64,000 nucleotides of DNA, from positions 682,001 to 746,000 of the forward strand of contig NZ_CP049332.1 of assembly GCF_011064285.1 (NCBI RefSeq), given 5' to 3'. A program made the position numbers and the translations under genes. Under the pieces are notes generated by a model. The model was not told where the DNA came from. It did no database searches and saw nothing but the letters and a program-made list of their open reading frames with translations. Within the stretch, counting starts at the first letter, position 1. Every line of letters begins with the position of its first letter. Of the stretch, positions 17,920 through 26,395 are shown piece by piece. This stretch comes from Vibrio ziniensis. GTDB lineage: Bacteria; Pseudomonadota; Gammaproteobacteria; Enterobacterales; Vibrionaceae.

Positions 17920-19122
17920 ATGCTCAACATTACCGATAAGAGTGTGGAAGATAAAATTACTCCCATTTTGCGTTTAGGCTTCAGACCGTTCTTTTTACTT
18001 GGCAGTGTTTATTCCGTTATCGCGATAGGCATTTGGATATATGCTTTTCAACATGGTCAGCCAGCTCAACTCCGAGTTCCGGCGCTATGGTGGCACGTTC
18101 ACGAAATGTTTTTTGGTTTCGCTATGTCAATTGTGGCAGGTTTTCTATTAACTGCGGTTCAGAATTGGACTGGGGTGCACGGCACAAAAGACAAATGGTT
18201 AGGCGTGCTTGTTACGCTATGGGTTTTGCCGAGAGTGTTGTTATGGACAGATACACCACTTTGGCTTACCTCTTCGATTGAGGCGCTATTTTTGGGCTTG
18301 GTTGCGTACGAGATTTCGGTTCGAGTGGTAAAGGTGAAAGGGTATCGAAACCTGTTTTTTTTACCGCTTTTTGTGTTGGCGATAGTGGCTAACTTTGCAA
18401 GTTATGCGATGATCAAGGGGATGCCTCCTTTCTCTCCGATTACGGTATGGCAAGCCATGCTGTGGTGGTTTGTATTGATCATATCTATCATGGGCGGGCG
18501 GGTGATTCCGTTCTTCACTGCGCGTCGCTTTAACTTCGACAAACCTGAAACTTTACTCTGGTTGGACGCTGCGGCTAATTTGCCTTTGGTTCTGTTATTT
18601 GCTTTGAGTTTTTTTCCGTTAACCAGTGCGCAATTAAGCCCAGCCATCATGGGTTTTGCTGCCATTATGCAAGTAACACGTTGGCTGCGTTGGAAGCCGT
18701 GGAGCACTCTTAAAGAGCCGTTAGTGTGGTCATTACATCTGACTTATGCCTGTATTCCTTTAGGACTGTTTATTAAAGCGTTAGCAGATTTGAACTTTAT
18801 TTCTAACGGTCTATTTGTTTCGCACAACATGCTTCATGTGATTGCGATCGGCGCGATTGGTGGTCTTATTTTATCGATGATCTCTCGTGTGACTATGGGG
18901 CATACCGGACGCATGATTTATCAAGGTCCTAGAATGTGGTTAGCTTTTGCTGCCATTGTGTTTGCAGCTTTAATCCGTAGTTTCGGCGTTGCCTTCTTCC
19001 CTCAGCATATGCTGCTGATGGTGAATGCCGCGGCAGCACTTTGGATCATCGGGTTCAGTTTATTCGTCCTGAAGTTTGGCTCCATGCTTTTGCGACCACG
19101 AGCAGACGGTCACCCAGGATAA
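17920..19122 (+). CDS. nnrS: NnrS family haem- and copper-containing membrane protein
   Basis: This 400-residue integral membrane protein of about 12 helices protects against nitric oxide; in V. cholerae NnrS relieves NO damage to iron pools. Family residues include the early LRLGFRPFFLLGS, WHVHEMFFGF, the repeated His in helices (HNMLHVIAIGAIGG) and the TLGHTGR-like MGHTGR. The frame is open further upstream, but the sigma-54 promoter at 17855-17871 overlaps that extension. I therefore start at the ATG at 17920 (MLNITDKS), which has AGGA about 12 bases before it. It is controlled by the divergent norR. The MFS gene 93 bases downstream may share the transcript. Confidence 0.92.
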   Translation: MLNITDKSVEDKITPILRLGFRPFFLLGSVYSVIAIGIWIYAFQHGQPAQLRVPALWWHVHEMFFGFAMSIVAGFLLTAVQNWTGVHGTKDKWLGVLVTLWVLPRVLLWTDTPLWLTSSIEALFLGLVAYEISVRVVKVKGYRNLFFLPLFVLAIVANFASYAMIKGMPPFSPITVWQAMLWWFVLIISIMGGRVIPFFTARRFNFDKPETLLWLDAAANLPLVLLFALSFFPLTSAQLSPAIMGFAAIMQVTRWLRWKPWSTLKEPLVWSLHLTYACIPLGLFIKALADLNFISNGLFVSHNMLHVIAIGAIGGLILSMISRVTMGHTGRMIYQGPRMWLAFAAIVFAALIRSFGVAFFPQHMLLMVNAAAALWIIGFSLFVLKFGSMLLRPRADGHPG

Positions 19123-19215
19123 CCCCATCAACTGACAACGTGGATAGTTTTAGCTTTGCTACTGATCTAATATGCTCTAAGAAAAATTTAAAATTAAACA
19201 AGGAGAGTTCATTCA

Positions 19216-20430
19216 ATGCCTATTGAATCCCAGTCGATAATATCCGATTCTTCAATCCTTAGCCCTAATGTCAGCCGTTCCAATTTATGGCGTTTAGCTC
19301 TAGCGCAAGCCCTAGCGGGTGCAAACTCGGTTGTTGTTTTTGCCACTGGAGCAATTGTTGGAAGTATGCTCGCGCCAACGCCGTTATTGGCAACATTGCC
19401 CATTTCAATTTTCGTTGTGGGTATGGCTGCATGTGTTCTTCCTGCTGGTGAGTTGGCAAGAAAATACGGCCGACGGGTTGCTTTTATTGCGGGTTCTGTA
19501 GCAGGGGTATTAACGGGTTTGTTGGCGATGGTCGCTGTATTCTACGAGTGGTTTTGGATGTTTTGCATCTCAACCTTTTTAGGTGGGGCGTATGCAGCGG
19601 TTGTGCTGTCCTTTCGCTTTGCGGTTACCGACGGCTTACCACCAGAGAAAAGACCTCAAGCCCTTTCATTAGTCATGGCTGGTGGTATTGTTGCTGGTGT
19701 TATTGGACCCCAACTGGTGACACAAACTATGTACCTTTGGTCTGAAACAATGTATGCGGCTACTTTCCTTGCGCAAGCTATTGTCGCCGTTATTTCTGGG
19801 ATCATTCTGTTTGGTGTCCAGTCTCCGATAGTAAAAGAACAGCTTAGTGGGGGGAGACCTCTAACGGACATCGCGCTGCAACCGCGCTTTATTTCTGCTG
19901 TTGTTTGTGGTTCTGCTTCATACATGATCATGAATTTTTTAATGACCTCGGCACCATTGGCGATGCACATGCATGGACATAGTCATGAATCATCCAACTT
20001 AGGTATTCAATGGCACGTGATAGCGATGTACGCACCGAGTTTTTTTACCGGTAAATTGATTGCACGATTTGGCGCTGTGCGTATTTCGGCTATTGGGATT
20101 ATTCTTACTGGGCTGTCGGCTGCAGTTGGATTGTTTGGTGAAGATGTTTACCATTTCTGGTGGTTGCTTATTTTGTTAGGTATTGGTTGGAACTTTGGTT
20201 TTCTTGGGGCTTCTGCACTGGTTTTAGACTGCCATAAACCTGAGGAGAAAAACCGGGTTCAGTCACTTAACGACTTCATTATCTTTGGCTTAATGGCGAT
20301 AGGCTCATTCTCATCGGGTGGCTTACTGAATGCTTATGGCTGGGAGATAGTTTTATGGGTTTCATTTGTCCCGTTGGTATTGGCAGCAGCAGCCTTAGTC
20401 GCGGCTAAAGTGGTTAGGCTAAAGGCATAA
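19216..20430 (+). CDS. MFS transporter, unknown substrate
   Basis: This 404-residue major-facilitator protein has about 12 membrane helices. The cytoplasmic loop after helix 2, GELARKYGRRVAFIAGSVAG, is the conserved MFS motif A, and the second half has a weaker repeat (GKLIARFGAVRISAIG). A His-rich loop HMHGHSHESS near residues 252-261 stands out and could bind a metal, though it may only be an exposed loop. AAGGAGAG lies 13 bases before the ATG. It follows nnrS in the same direction with no terminator between, so expression under NO stress is possible. The substrate is not predictable. Confidence 0.8.
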   Translation: MPIESQSIISDSSILSPNVSRSNLWRLALAQALAGANSVVVFATGAIVGSMLAPTPLLATLPISIFVVGMAACVLPAGELARKYGRRVAFIAGSVAGVLTGLLAMVAVFYEWFWMFCISTFLGGAYAAVVLSFRFAVTDGLPPEKRPQALSLVMAGGIVAGVIGPQLVTQTMYLWSETMYAATFLAQAIVAVISGIILFGVQSPIVKEQLSGGRPLTDIALQPRFISAVVCGSASYMIMNFLMTSAPLAMHMHGHSHESSNLGIQWHVIAMYAPSFFTGKLIARFGAVRISAIGIILTGLSAAVGLFGEDVYHFWWLLILLGIGWNFGFLGASALVLDCHKPEEKNRVQSLNDFIIFGLMAIGSFSSGGLLNAYGWEIVLWVSFVPLVLAAAALVAAKVVRLKA

Positions 20431-20461
20431 AGTTCGTCATGAGTAAATATATGGAGTAGAG

Positions 20462-20769
20462 ATGCAGCACAGAGAAAAAACGTATTTGTTTCATTCGTTT
20501 GTTGCTGCAGGTGCTTTAAGTATAGGGAACTTGCTGTTAGCGCTGCTGTTGCTACCTGAATCTTGTGAACGCAAACCAACGAAGATTGCCTTGAGTGTGT
20601 TAAACCCGCTAAAGTCTTTAAGTTGGGCACTATCATCGAAGAAAACTTTTGCTATTATGATGATTTTTTCATCTTAAGTGCCACTGGTGAATCGTATGGG
20701 GTCTACTGGGCATTATGGGGACGCGACGCTTGGATTGGCGCATCCTTAGCCATGTTTGGTTTTTGCTGA
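20462..20769 (+). pseudogene. Remnant of a TetA-like MFS efflux gene
   Basis: This is the middle of a tetracycline-resistance-type (TCR/Tet) MFS gene. The first frame (20462-20677) reads FHSFVAAGALSIGNLLLALL then LPES, the conserved end of helix 6, followed by the NPL.SL region. After a frameshift the next frame (about 20683-20769) reads GVYWALWG and WIGASLAMFG, the conserved helix 7-8 segment, then a stop. The N-terminal six helices and the C-terminal four are absent. It is therefore truncated at both ends and out of frame, and cannot make a working pump. It directly follows an intact MFS gene of a different type. Confidence 0.7.
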
Positions 20770-20944
20770 CCAAGGTTGGTAGGCATTCATCATCATGTAT
20801 CTGTTGGCTGTACAGTTAGTATTGAAATGCACGTCTAAATCATCGATGAAAACTAAACCAGCATAAAACCTGTATAACCCGTTGGTGATGAGTTGACCAA
20901 CGGGTTGACTTGAGTTCTAGGTTTTTGCCTTCATTAGAAACGTC

Positions 20945-21505
20945 TTAATTCAGTACTTCTTCGTGAGTTTTGAGGGTAATGCTGCCTTTGGTCGGCGTTA
21001 AGTTAGACCATATAAAATTGTGGAATTTGATGATGTCGCTAGCGCTTAATTCAACTTTGTCGGCGGTGGTGTGACAATCAGAAACAACCACAATATTGAA
21101 GTCTTCTATTAGTGCTGCGTGAATGGTTGCGTTAACACAGAAATCGGTTGCAAGCCCCGTGATATAGAGTGTTCCAACATTTAGTGAGTCTAGAAGCTCT
21201 TTTAAATGTGTTTGATAGAACGCACCATTTACGGTCTTTTCTACAGTGTAATCCGCATCACTGATGACCAGATCTCTTACGATTTCAAAGTCTTTTGTAC
21301 CCGGCAATAAGTAGTTTTCTTTAATACCGTTATGCTGAATGAAAATGACAGGCAAATTTTTAGATCGGAATGCATGAGAAAGCTTATTGATTCTTGAAAT
21401 AACGTTATCACTGTCATACCTAGGTGTATGGAAACAGCCAATTTGCATATCGATAATCAGCAGAGCTTCGTTAGTGCCATGTTCTTTGCTTACAGAATCT
21501 GTCAT
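20945..21505 (-). CDS. Isochorismatase-family cysteine hydrolase
   Basis: This 186-residue cytoplasmic hydrolase carries the triad of the isochorismatase/nicotinamidase superfamily: D19 in LLIIDMQIG, K90 in VEKTVNGAFYQT and C123 in ATDFCVNATIH, with the cis-peptide region ITGLATDF before the cysteine. The family cleaves amide or vinyl-ether bonds; relatives of this length and context are often called 'cysteine hydrolase' with unknown substrate. It is divergent from an AraC-family regulator 200 bp away, a common arrangement, so that regulator probably controls it. Confidence 0.88.
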   Translation of the reverse strand: MTDSVSKEHGTNEALLIIDMQIGCFHTPRYDSDNVISRINKLSHAFRSKNLPVIFIQHNGIKENYLLPGTKDFEIVRDLVISDADYTVEKTVNGAFYQTHLKELLDSLNVGTLYITGLATDFCVNATIHAALIEDFNIVVVSDCHTTADKVELSASDIIKFHNFIWSNLTPTKGSITLKTHEEVLN

Positions 21506-21707
21506 ATCCGTTTAATCCTTTATATTTCATCCAGATGAAAGGCGCATTATAACCATATCTCTCTTTAGCATGCAGCTCTGATGTTTGTGTTTTGGTCGTT
21601 TTTGGTCCATCTGATAAATGCAATTTTGAATTCCATTCTCATCTCGGTTAGAGTCTTAAAGTTGATAAATATCGTTTGAAAGACACAGGTTTGACAAGGA
21701 AAGCAGA

Positions 21708-22496
21708 ATGAAAAAACAGGCGCGAAATCTTCATCCTTCTTTAGCAATAGCTAAAGCACCCTCCGATGTATTTATGAACTTTGAAGCGTTTTTGTCGAAT
21801 ACCGAAACACGTGTTCACAGCCACACTTGGGGCCAGGTTCAGCTGATTGCTGGTGGCATATTAGAAATGGAGGCGGAAGATACTCGCTTTCTTGCTCCGC
21901 CGCACCTTGCTATATGGGTTCCTGCAGGCACGAGCCACAAGAGTTTCAATCGCAGACCGTTGGATTATTGTTCCATTAATGTTTCAGTGGAAATGACCCA
22001 TGCTTTTCCTACTAAAACTAGCTTGATCAAAGTGACTCCGATAGTGACGGCTATTATCGATGATTTTCGTATGCGTGAAATTAGTGTCGCTGAAAGTGAT
22101 GAAGACAAACGTTTGTTACAGGTATTGATCGATCAACTTGCCACACGAGAAATGCAACAGCACTTTTTACCTTCCAGCAATCATAAATATTTAGCACCTA
22201 TATTAGCTGAGGTAGAAGAGAACCCGACAGATAACACCAGCTTGCAGCAATGGGCAGAGCGAGTACATACTACTGAACGGACGCTTGCCCGCTATTGTCA
22301 GGCAGAACTCGGGATGAGTTTTACAGAGTGGCGCTTGCGTGTTCGGTATCTCCATTCCATGGATTTATTGCGCAGCGGGCAGTCGGTTAAAGAAGTCGCG
22401 TTGACATTGGGATATAACCAAGCCAGCCCGTTTATTGCGATGTTTAAGCGATACTCCGGACAAACACCGGAGCAATATAAGAATCGCCTGCTCTAA
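21708..22496 (+). CDS. AraC-family transcriptional regulator with cupin domain
   Basis: This 262-residue protein has an N-terminal cupin fold (about 25-95; HSHTWGQVQL and the PAGTSHKSF loop are ligand-binding elements) and a C-terminal pair of AraC helix-turn-helix motifs (about 160-260). The second contains the family signature VKEVALTLGYNQASPFIAMFKRYSGQTP split by the recognition helix. It is of the AraC type that senses small effectors. It is divergent from the isochorismatase-family gene, its likely target. The ribosome-binding site AAGGA lies 9 bases upstream. Confidence 0.88.
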   Translation: MKKQARNLHPSLAIAKAPSDVFMNFEAFLSNTETRVHSHTWGQVQLIAGGILEMEAEDTRFLAPPHLAIWVPAGTSHKSFNRRPLDYCSINVSVEMTHAFPTKTSLIKVTPIVTAIIDDFRMREISVAESDEDKRLLQVLIDQLATREMQQHFLPSSNHKYLAPILAEVEENPTDNTSLQQWAERVHTTERTLARYCQAELGMSFTEWRLRVRYLHSMDLLRSGQSVKEVALTLGYNQASPFIAMFKRYSGQTPEQYKNRLL

Positions 22497-22567
22497 TTAT
22501 TTTACATTGCTATTGGTTCAGTGCGGAATATCAAGTCCAAGGAATAGTAGGCAAGTCCGTATCTAAA

Positions 22568-22818
22568 CTGATTGAAATGGCATTCACAAACTTAATATGC
22601 AATAGATTGAATTATCAGCTGTAGTTGAGAATCAGCCAAGCCGCAGAGTGTGTGAGCGTTTAGGTTTTAGTCTTGAGGGAGTAATCACTTGTTCAGAAAA
22701 TCTAAATGGTAGAGATGTAGATCATGCGATTTATGGTTTGATCCTTAAAGCATTGGACCAATGCTTAAAAAACTCTTCCGCGCATCGCTTGTTGTTTACA
22801 CGAGTAAGCTGTCGTTAG
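22568..22818 (+). pseudogene. Decayed GNAT acetyltransferase (RimJ/RimL type), C-terminal part
   Basis: The end of a RimJ/RimL-like acetyltransferase is readable: ENQPSRRVCERLGFSLEGV, then ENLNGRDVDHAIYGLI. Upstream, AFTNL and NMQ-stop-IEL are the expected beta-strand residues, interrupted by a +1 shift at about 22594 and a TAG at 22603-22605. The acetyl-CoA binding half is not recognisable. This is a clear dead gene, and it belongs to a stretch with other decayed genes. Confidence 0.75.
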
Positions 22819-22940
22819 TTAATTCATCTATGCCCCTTTTCGTTTCAGTCCTCCATAATAATGCCTCTATCTATGTATTGCCTGTCGTGAAAAAACTATG
22901 AACCCTAACTATTGTCTGTTGTGGGAAACGAAACTAAAAA

Positions 22941-22970
22941 CTAACCAAGGGTATTTAGACCCTTGGTTAG
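22941..22970 (-). terminator. Intrinsic terminator of the F420/NADP reductase-like gene
   Basis: A perfect 12-bp stem (22941-22952 with 22959-22970, 6-base loop) is followed on the minus strand by TTTTTAG. It lies 18 bases past the stop codon at 22989. Confidence 0.88.
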
Positions 22971-22988
22971 TTTGATAGAAGCCGATTC

Positions 22989-23618
22989 TTAGCGTGATAA
23001 CCATGCTGGAATAATCTGAGTTCCTTTATTCAACATGTAGCCAAAGTGGATGTTCATGTAAGCTAGTGGCTCAAGGTAACGAGCATTAGTTAGTGCACCA
23101 GCGTCAACAGCTTCAAAACCAGCTTCGTTTGCAAGAGAGAGCACTGTTTGTTTAGCTACGTCATCATTGGCTGCAACGAAAGTTTGTGCTTTATGTCCAT
23201 CAAATTCTAGCCCTTGTTCATAGACTTGAGCAAATACAGTGTTAAATGCTTTTACTACCGTCGCTTGAGGAAGCAATTTCTGTATCTCTTCCGCTGCTGA
23301 TGTTTCAAACCCCACACTTAATCCGGAAAAATCAGCTTTTACTGGGTTAGTAACATCAATAACAATTTTACCAGAGAAGTCGGCAGCGTTAGTCAGTGAG
23401 CTAACTGCATCATAAGGTGTTGCCAAAATAACCACTTCAGAAGCTTTGACAGCGTCAGCAATGTTGGATGCTTTCACGTTTGTTTTGCCTAGTTTGGCCA
23501 CAACAGCCCGAGTCGATTCTTCATTTCTTGAGGAAAGGATTACGTTGTAAGCCGTTTGTCCAAAAGTTAATGCCAAACCAGAACCGATATTACCTGAACC
23601 AATGATTGCGATATTCAT
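22989..23618 (-). CDS. NADPH-dependent F420 reductase-like oxidoreductase
   Basis: This 209-residue Rossmann-fold protein resembles the NADP-binding F420 oxidoreductase family. The dinucleotide loop GSGNIGSGL is at 7-15, SSRNEES (about 29-35) sits where the NADP 2'-phosphate binds, and VVKAFNTVFAQ and the C-terminal EPLAYMNIHFGY complete the family pattern. Vibrio makes no F420, so the true cofactor partner and substrate are unknown; similar proteins are annotated as NAD(P)-binding or semialdehyde-type reductases. The gene is divergent from a LysR regulator, and the 137-bp gap holds a GTGAT-N6-ATCAC palindrome, so control by that regulator is likely. Confidence 0.82.
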   Translation of the reverse strand: MNIAIIGSGNIGSGLALTFGQTAYNVILSSRNEESTRAVVAKLGKTNVKASNIADAVKASEVVILATPYDAVSSLTNAADFSGKIVIDVTNPVKADFSGLSVGFETSAAEEIQKLLPQATVVKAFNTVFAQVYEQGLEFDGHKAQTFVAANDDVAKQTVLSLANEAGFEAVDAGALTNARYLEPLAYMNIHFGYMLNKGTQIIPAWLSR

Positions 23619-23667
23619 AATATTTTCTCCAATTATTTGTATATGTTTATTGCGATGTTGTTTCGCT

Positions 23668-23683
23668 GTGATGTAAGTATCAC
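23668..23683. promoter_or_regulatory. Palindromic operator candidate between the reductase-like gene and lysR
   Basis: GTGAT-GTAAGT-ATCAC is a perfect 5-bp dyad. The surrounding 63 bases (23663-23725) recur with the same spacing at 26503-26565, where the dyad is partly lost. It is likely an operator for the LysR protein or another repressor. Confidence 0.45.
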
Positions 23684-23755
23684 TCTGATTGATTTTTCAC
23701 ACAATGGAGATTATAAAGAATGAATTACTACGTTTTATTCTTAATAGGATGGATT

Positions 23756-24676
23756 ATGGATGTTGTAGATGGTCTAAAAGCGTTTGTCTTTACTGCACAA
23801 ACGGGTTCATTTACAGAGGCTGCCAATCGGATGGGGATATCTAATCGTCTAACGTCTAAATACGTTGCTCAACTCGAGGACAAAATCGGAGCACGATTGT
23901 TACAGCGCACGACTCGCCAAGTTGGATTAACACCGCAAGGAGAAGAGTTATTAGCTAGGGCGCCAGCTTTGATTGCCGAGTTGGATGATCTGTTGGGCTG
24001 TGTCTCAGAAAATGCCAGAGGGTTAACTGGTTCACTTCGTATATCGGCACCAGTGACTTTTGGTGAAATATATATTAGTGAGATGCTTAGCCGTTTTTCT
24101 ATTCTTCATCCCAACCTCTCAATAGATTTACGGCTAAATGATTCCCACGTGGATTTAGCTGTAGAAGGATTTGATGTTGCTTTTCGTATTGGTTCACCAG
24201 AGTTGAACACGCTCAAAGTTCGTAAATTGGGAACGATTACCACTGTATTAGTTGCTAACAGGCAATACTTAGAGCGTTATGGAGAACCTCATACGCCAGA
24301 GGAGCTAGAGAAACATATTTGTATCGAAGACACCAATAGACGAGAAGCGAACCGATGGGTCTTTACTAAAGATGATTCAGAGTATGTTTTCCACCCATCA
24401 AGAAACTTTACCGTCAATAATGCTCGTATAGCAAAAAGTTGGGCACAACGTGGGATGGGTATTGCTCTATGTCCTAGCTTTATTTTGCATAAAGAGGGGG
24501 TGGGTGAAAACGGACAATTAGTGAGATTGCTTTCGGATTATACGATGAAAACGCTCCCTCTTTGCGCGGTTTACCTCAATGGAAAAGTGATTCCCAAAAA
24601 AGTTCGGGCATTGATTGATTTTGCGGTGCAAGATTTTGATAACAGTAATTTGTCTGCATGTCGTCTTAAAGATTAG
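23756..24676 (+). CDS. LysR-family transcriptional regulator
   Basis: This regulator has an N-terminal winged helix-turn-helix (first 60 residues, GSFTEAANRMGISNRLTSKYVAQLE with LLQRTTRQVGLTPQG) and a LysR substrate-binding domain (about 90-295). The CrgA/DmlR-like sequence pattern (RGLTGSLRISAPVTFG, RIGSPELNTLKVRKLG) is typical of the PBP2_CrgA_like group. The frame is open from an ATG at 23720. I take the ATG at 23756 (MDVVDGLKAF) because LysR proteins begin just before the first helix and it has AGGA in front. It is divergent from the reductase-like gene, its likely target. Confidence 0.85.
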   Translation: MDVVDGLKAFVFTAQTGSFTEAANRMGISNRLTSKYVAQLEDKIGARLLQRTTRQVGLTPQGEELLARAPALIAELDDLLGCVSENARGLTGSLRISAPVTFGEIYISEMLSRFSILHPNLSIDLRLNDSHVDLAVEGFDVAFRIGSPELNTLKVRKLGTITTVLVANRQYLERYGEPHTPEELEKHICIEDTNRREANRWVFTKDDSEYVFHPSRNFTVNNARIAKSWAQRGMGIALCPSFILHKEGVGENGQLVRLLSDYTMKTLPLCAVYLNGKVIPKKVRALIDFAVQDFDNSNLSACRLKD

Positions 24677-24790
24677 GTGCCACGATAGATGTTGAGGAGT
24701 GGAATTTGAGTTTACTCTGATATTAGGCGCTCTTTATCTACAAAATATTTCAGACTAAAGTATCAACCAGTATGTCATTTGTTTTTTACA

Positions 24791-25089
24791 GTTAGCTCTG
24801 GCAGCAAGCAGTTTATGCAGCTTAACCCAGACATTGTGGTTGAGATCAGCGTAGAAGACAGTGTGACTGATTGGTAGAAAAGCAGATTAATCTAGCGATA
24901 AGTATATCGTCAAATCCTGACCATTCATTAATTGGAAAACTTATTGTTGATTGCCAATCTGTCTTAGTGGCGTAATCGGAGTATTTGGGACAATATGCTG
25001 AGGTTAAAAAGCCAAATGATTTGTTTAACCACTGATTGTTTGGGTTACGAGCATTTCGAGCAGCATATATAGCATTTAAATTGTGTTGA
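24791..25089 (+). pseudogene. Decayed LysR-family regulator, C-terminal part
   Basis: Pieces of a LysR effector domain are readable in two frames. FMQLNPDIVVEISVEDSVTD is followed after a shift near 24876 by VEKQINLAISIS, GKLIVDCQSVLVA, a TAA at 24973-24975, then SEYLGQY, KKPNDLFNH and, in a third frame, CLGYEHFEQ. These are in the order expected for residues about 110-220 of a LysR protein. The DNA-binding domain and the C-terminal end are missing. It is a second LysR-type gene, not a duplicate of the intact one beside it, which has different residues at the same positions. Confidence 0.7.
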
Positions 25090-25336
25090 TAAATACGAAT
25101 CGGTAGAAATTAAACCATGTTTTTGGCTAATGAGGCTACGGTGTTCTAAATGTTGCTAAGTGTGGAATAGGTGTAACTCTATAGCCGACTTGTCTTGTTT
25201 TTTAAGAGATAAAGAGAAGTGTGTTAGTTAACGTTTTGCCAGAATGGAAACCTAATAATCTAAAGATGGATGCGCCCTCTTTTTTAGACTTAATGTGTTA
25301 GAGATGAATTACATAAATTGTCAAAAGGTGAGTAAT

Positions 25337-25852
25337 ATGTCTTGTTTAAGTAAAAAGTCGTCAAAGCACTTTGATGACCCTGACTCTTCCCGCACAATTC
25401 TAATGAGGATCAATGAAACCGAATCCTCTTTTTTTCTGAGTAATAATCAAACTATAATTAGTTTACCCGTTGGTTTTGACCTCATAAGTACGAGGTATTT
25501 TAAGCATACTCCGCCAACTTACGATGATATCGAATACGCGATTAATTATATCGAAGATGAAATTGAAAAAGTTGTACCCCAAATTGCCTCCAATGGATTT
25601 ACTCTGATAACGGACATGGGTTTTATTCGTCAAATCGCAATATTAAGTGGTTTAACTGACAGCTCAGAGATTCATTTCAAGCGCGATGACCTTGAGTATA
25701 TATTCGGTCAGTATGCTGAAATTGCCATGGGTAGGCACCCTTACCCACATGAATCAGATATCTCGCCAAAATTTTACGCTCAGTTGCTTATTTTTAGAGA
25801 GTTCATGCATCACTTAAAATTTGATTATGTGACTATTAAATCAATGTCCTGA
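25337..25852 (+). CDS. Hypothetical soluble protein
   Basis: This 171-residue acidic protein is not one I recognise. The start is chosen at the ATG at 25337 because AAAGGTGAG lies 5 bases before it; the frame extends to a GTG at 25295 with no ribosome-binding site. The middle (EYAINYIEDEIEKVVPQ) is predicted helical, and the C-terminal half has FGQYAEIAMGRHPYPHE, a possible conserved block. No signal peptide, membrane helix or enzymatic motif is visible. It stands between a dead LysR gene and a DUF3316-like gene in an accessory stretch, so it may be a strain-variable gene. Confidence 0.5.
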   Translation: MSCLSKKSSKHFDDPDSSRTILMRINETESSFFLSNNQTIISLPVGFDLISTRYFKHTPPTYDDIEYAINYIEDEIEKVVPQIASNGFTLITDMGFIRQIAILSGLTDSSEIHFKRDDLEYIFGQYAEIAMGRHPYPHESDISPKFYAQLLIFREFMHHLKFDYVTIKSMS

Positions 25853-25983
25853 ATTAGGAAAACATAGTGATTTAGTCATAATTCCTAGATGCATTTAGTT
25901 ACTCTTCAATGCTTCATTTATTGCTATGCATTAACTAAAAGTACTGCGTCATCGGAACAAAATTTAACTTATCTATCCATAAA

Positions 25984-26019
25984 AAAGCGCAGATGAACTT
26001 TGAAGTTAACCTGCGCTTT
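25984..26019 (-). terminator. Terminator of the DUF3316-like gene
   Basis: A 9-bp stem (25984-25992 with 26011-26019), whose loop contains a second short stem (AACTT/AAGTT), is followed on the minus strand by a run of six T. Confidence 0.8.
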
Positions 26020-26053
26020 CATTAATGACATGTAGATGTGCAACAAATAACAA

Positions 26054-26395
26054 TTAGTCCTTACTTTCTCTGGTCTTGAAAGTGTAATGTAGATTTACGA
26101 TTGCACGATATCCGATATTCCCTCGGCTTGTCGCTGTTTCCTGAATAACAACATCGCTGTTTTCAATAGTTATGTCACTGACAGTATTATATGCCCATAA
26201 TGAAAGATTGTTCTTAAGTTGTGATTTATCCATCCCTGCTATTGAATCAGATAAATCGAATCCCGCGGCATAAGCTTCTGACTTGGATTCATACATACCA
26301 GTTTTAAGTGATGAGCTTTGGCTAATCGTTACGTTAGAAGCGAATGCGGAAGAAGTTAGTAGAAGTCCTGCTGCTACAGTTATAAGTTTGTTCAT
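26054..26395 (-). CDS. Small periplasmic protein, DUF3316-like
   Basis: This 113-residue protein starts MNKLITVAAGLLLTSSAFAS, a standard signal peptide. The mature part (ESKSEAYAAGFDLSDSIAGM, then LKNNLSLW and GYRAIVNLHYTFK) resembles the Vibrio DUF3316 proteins, small periplasmic proteins of unknown role, some of which respond to envelope stress. The longer frame to 26488 would add 31 residues before the signal peptide and is rejected. AAAGGTG sits 8 bases before the ATG. The family match is from memory and the function is unknown. Confidence 0.65.
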   Translation of the reverse strand: MNKLITVAAGLLLTSSAFASNVTISQSSSLKTGMYESKSEAYAAGFDLSDSIAGMDKSQLKNNLSLWAYNTVSDITIENSDVVIQETATSRGNIGYRAIVNLHYTFKTRESKD

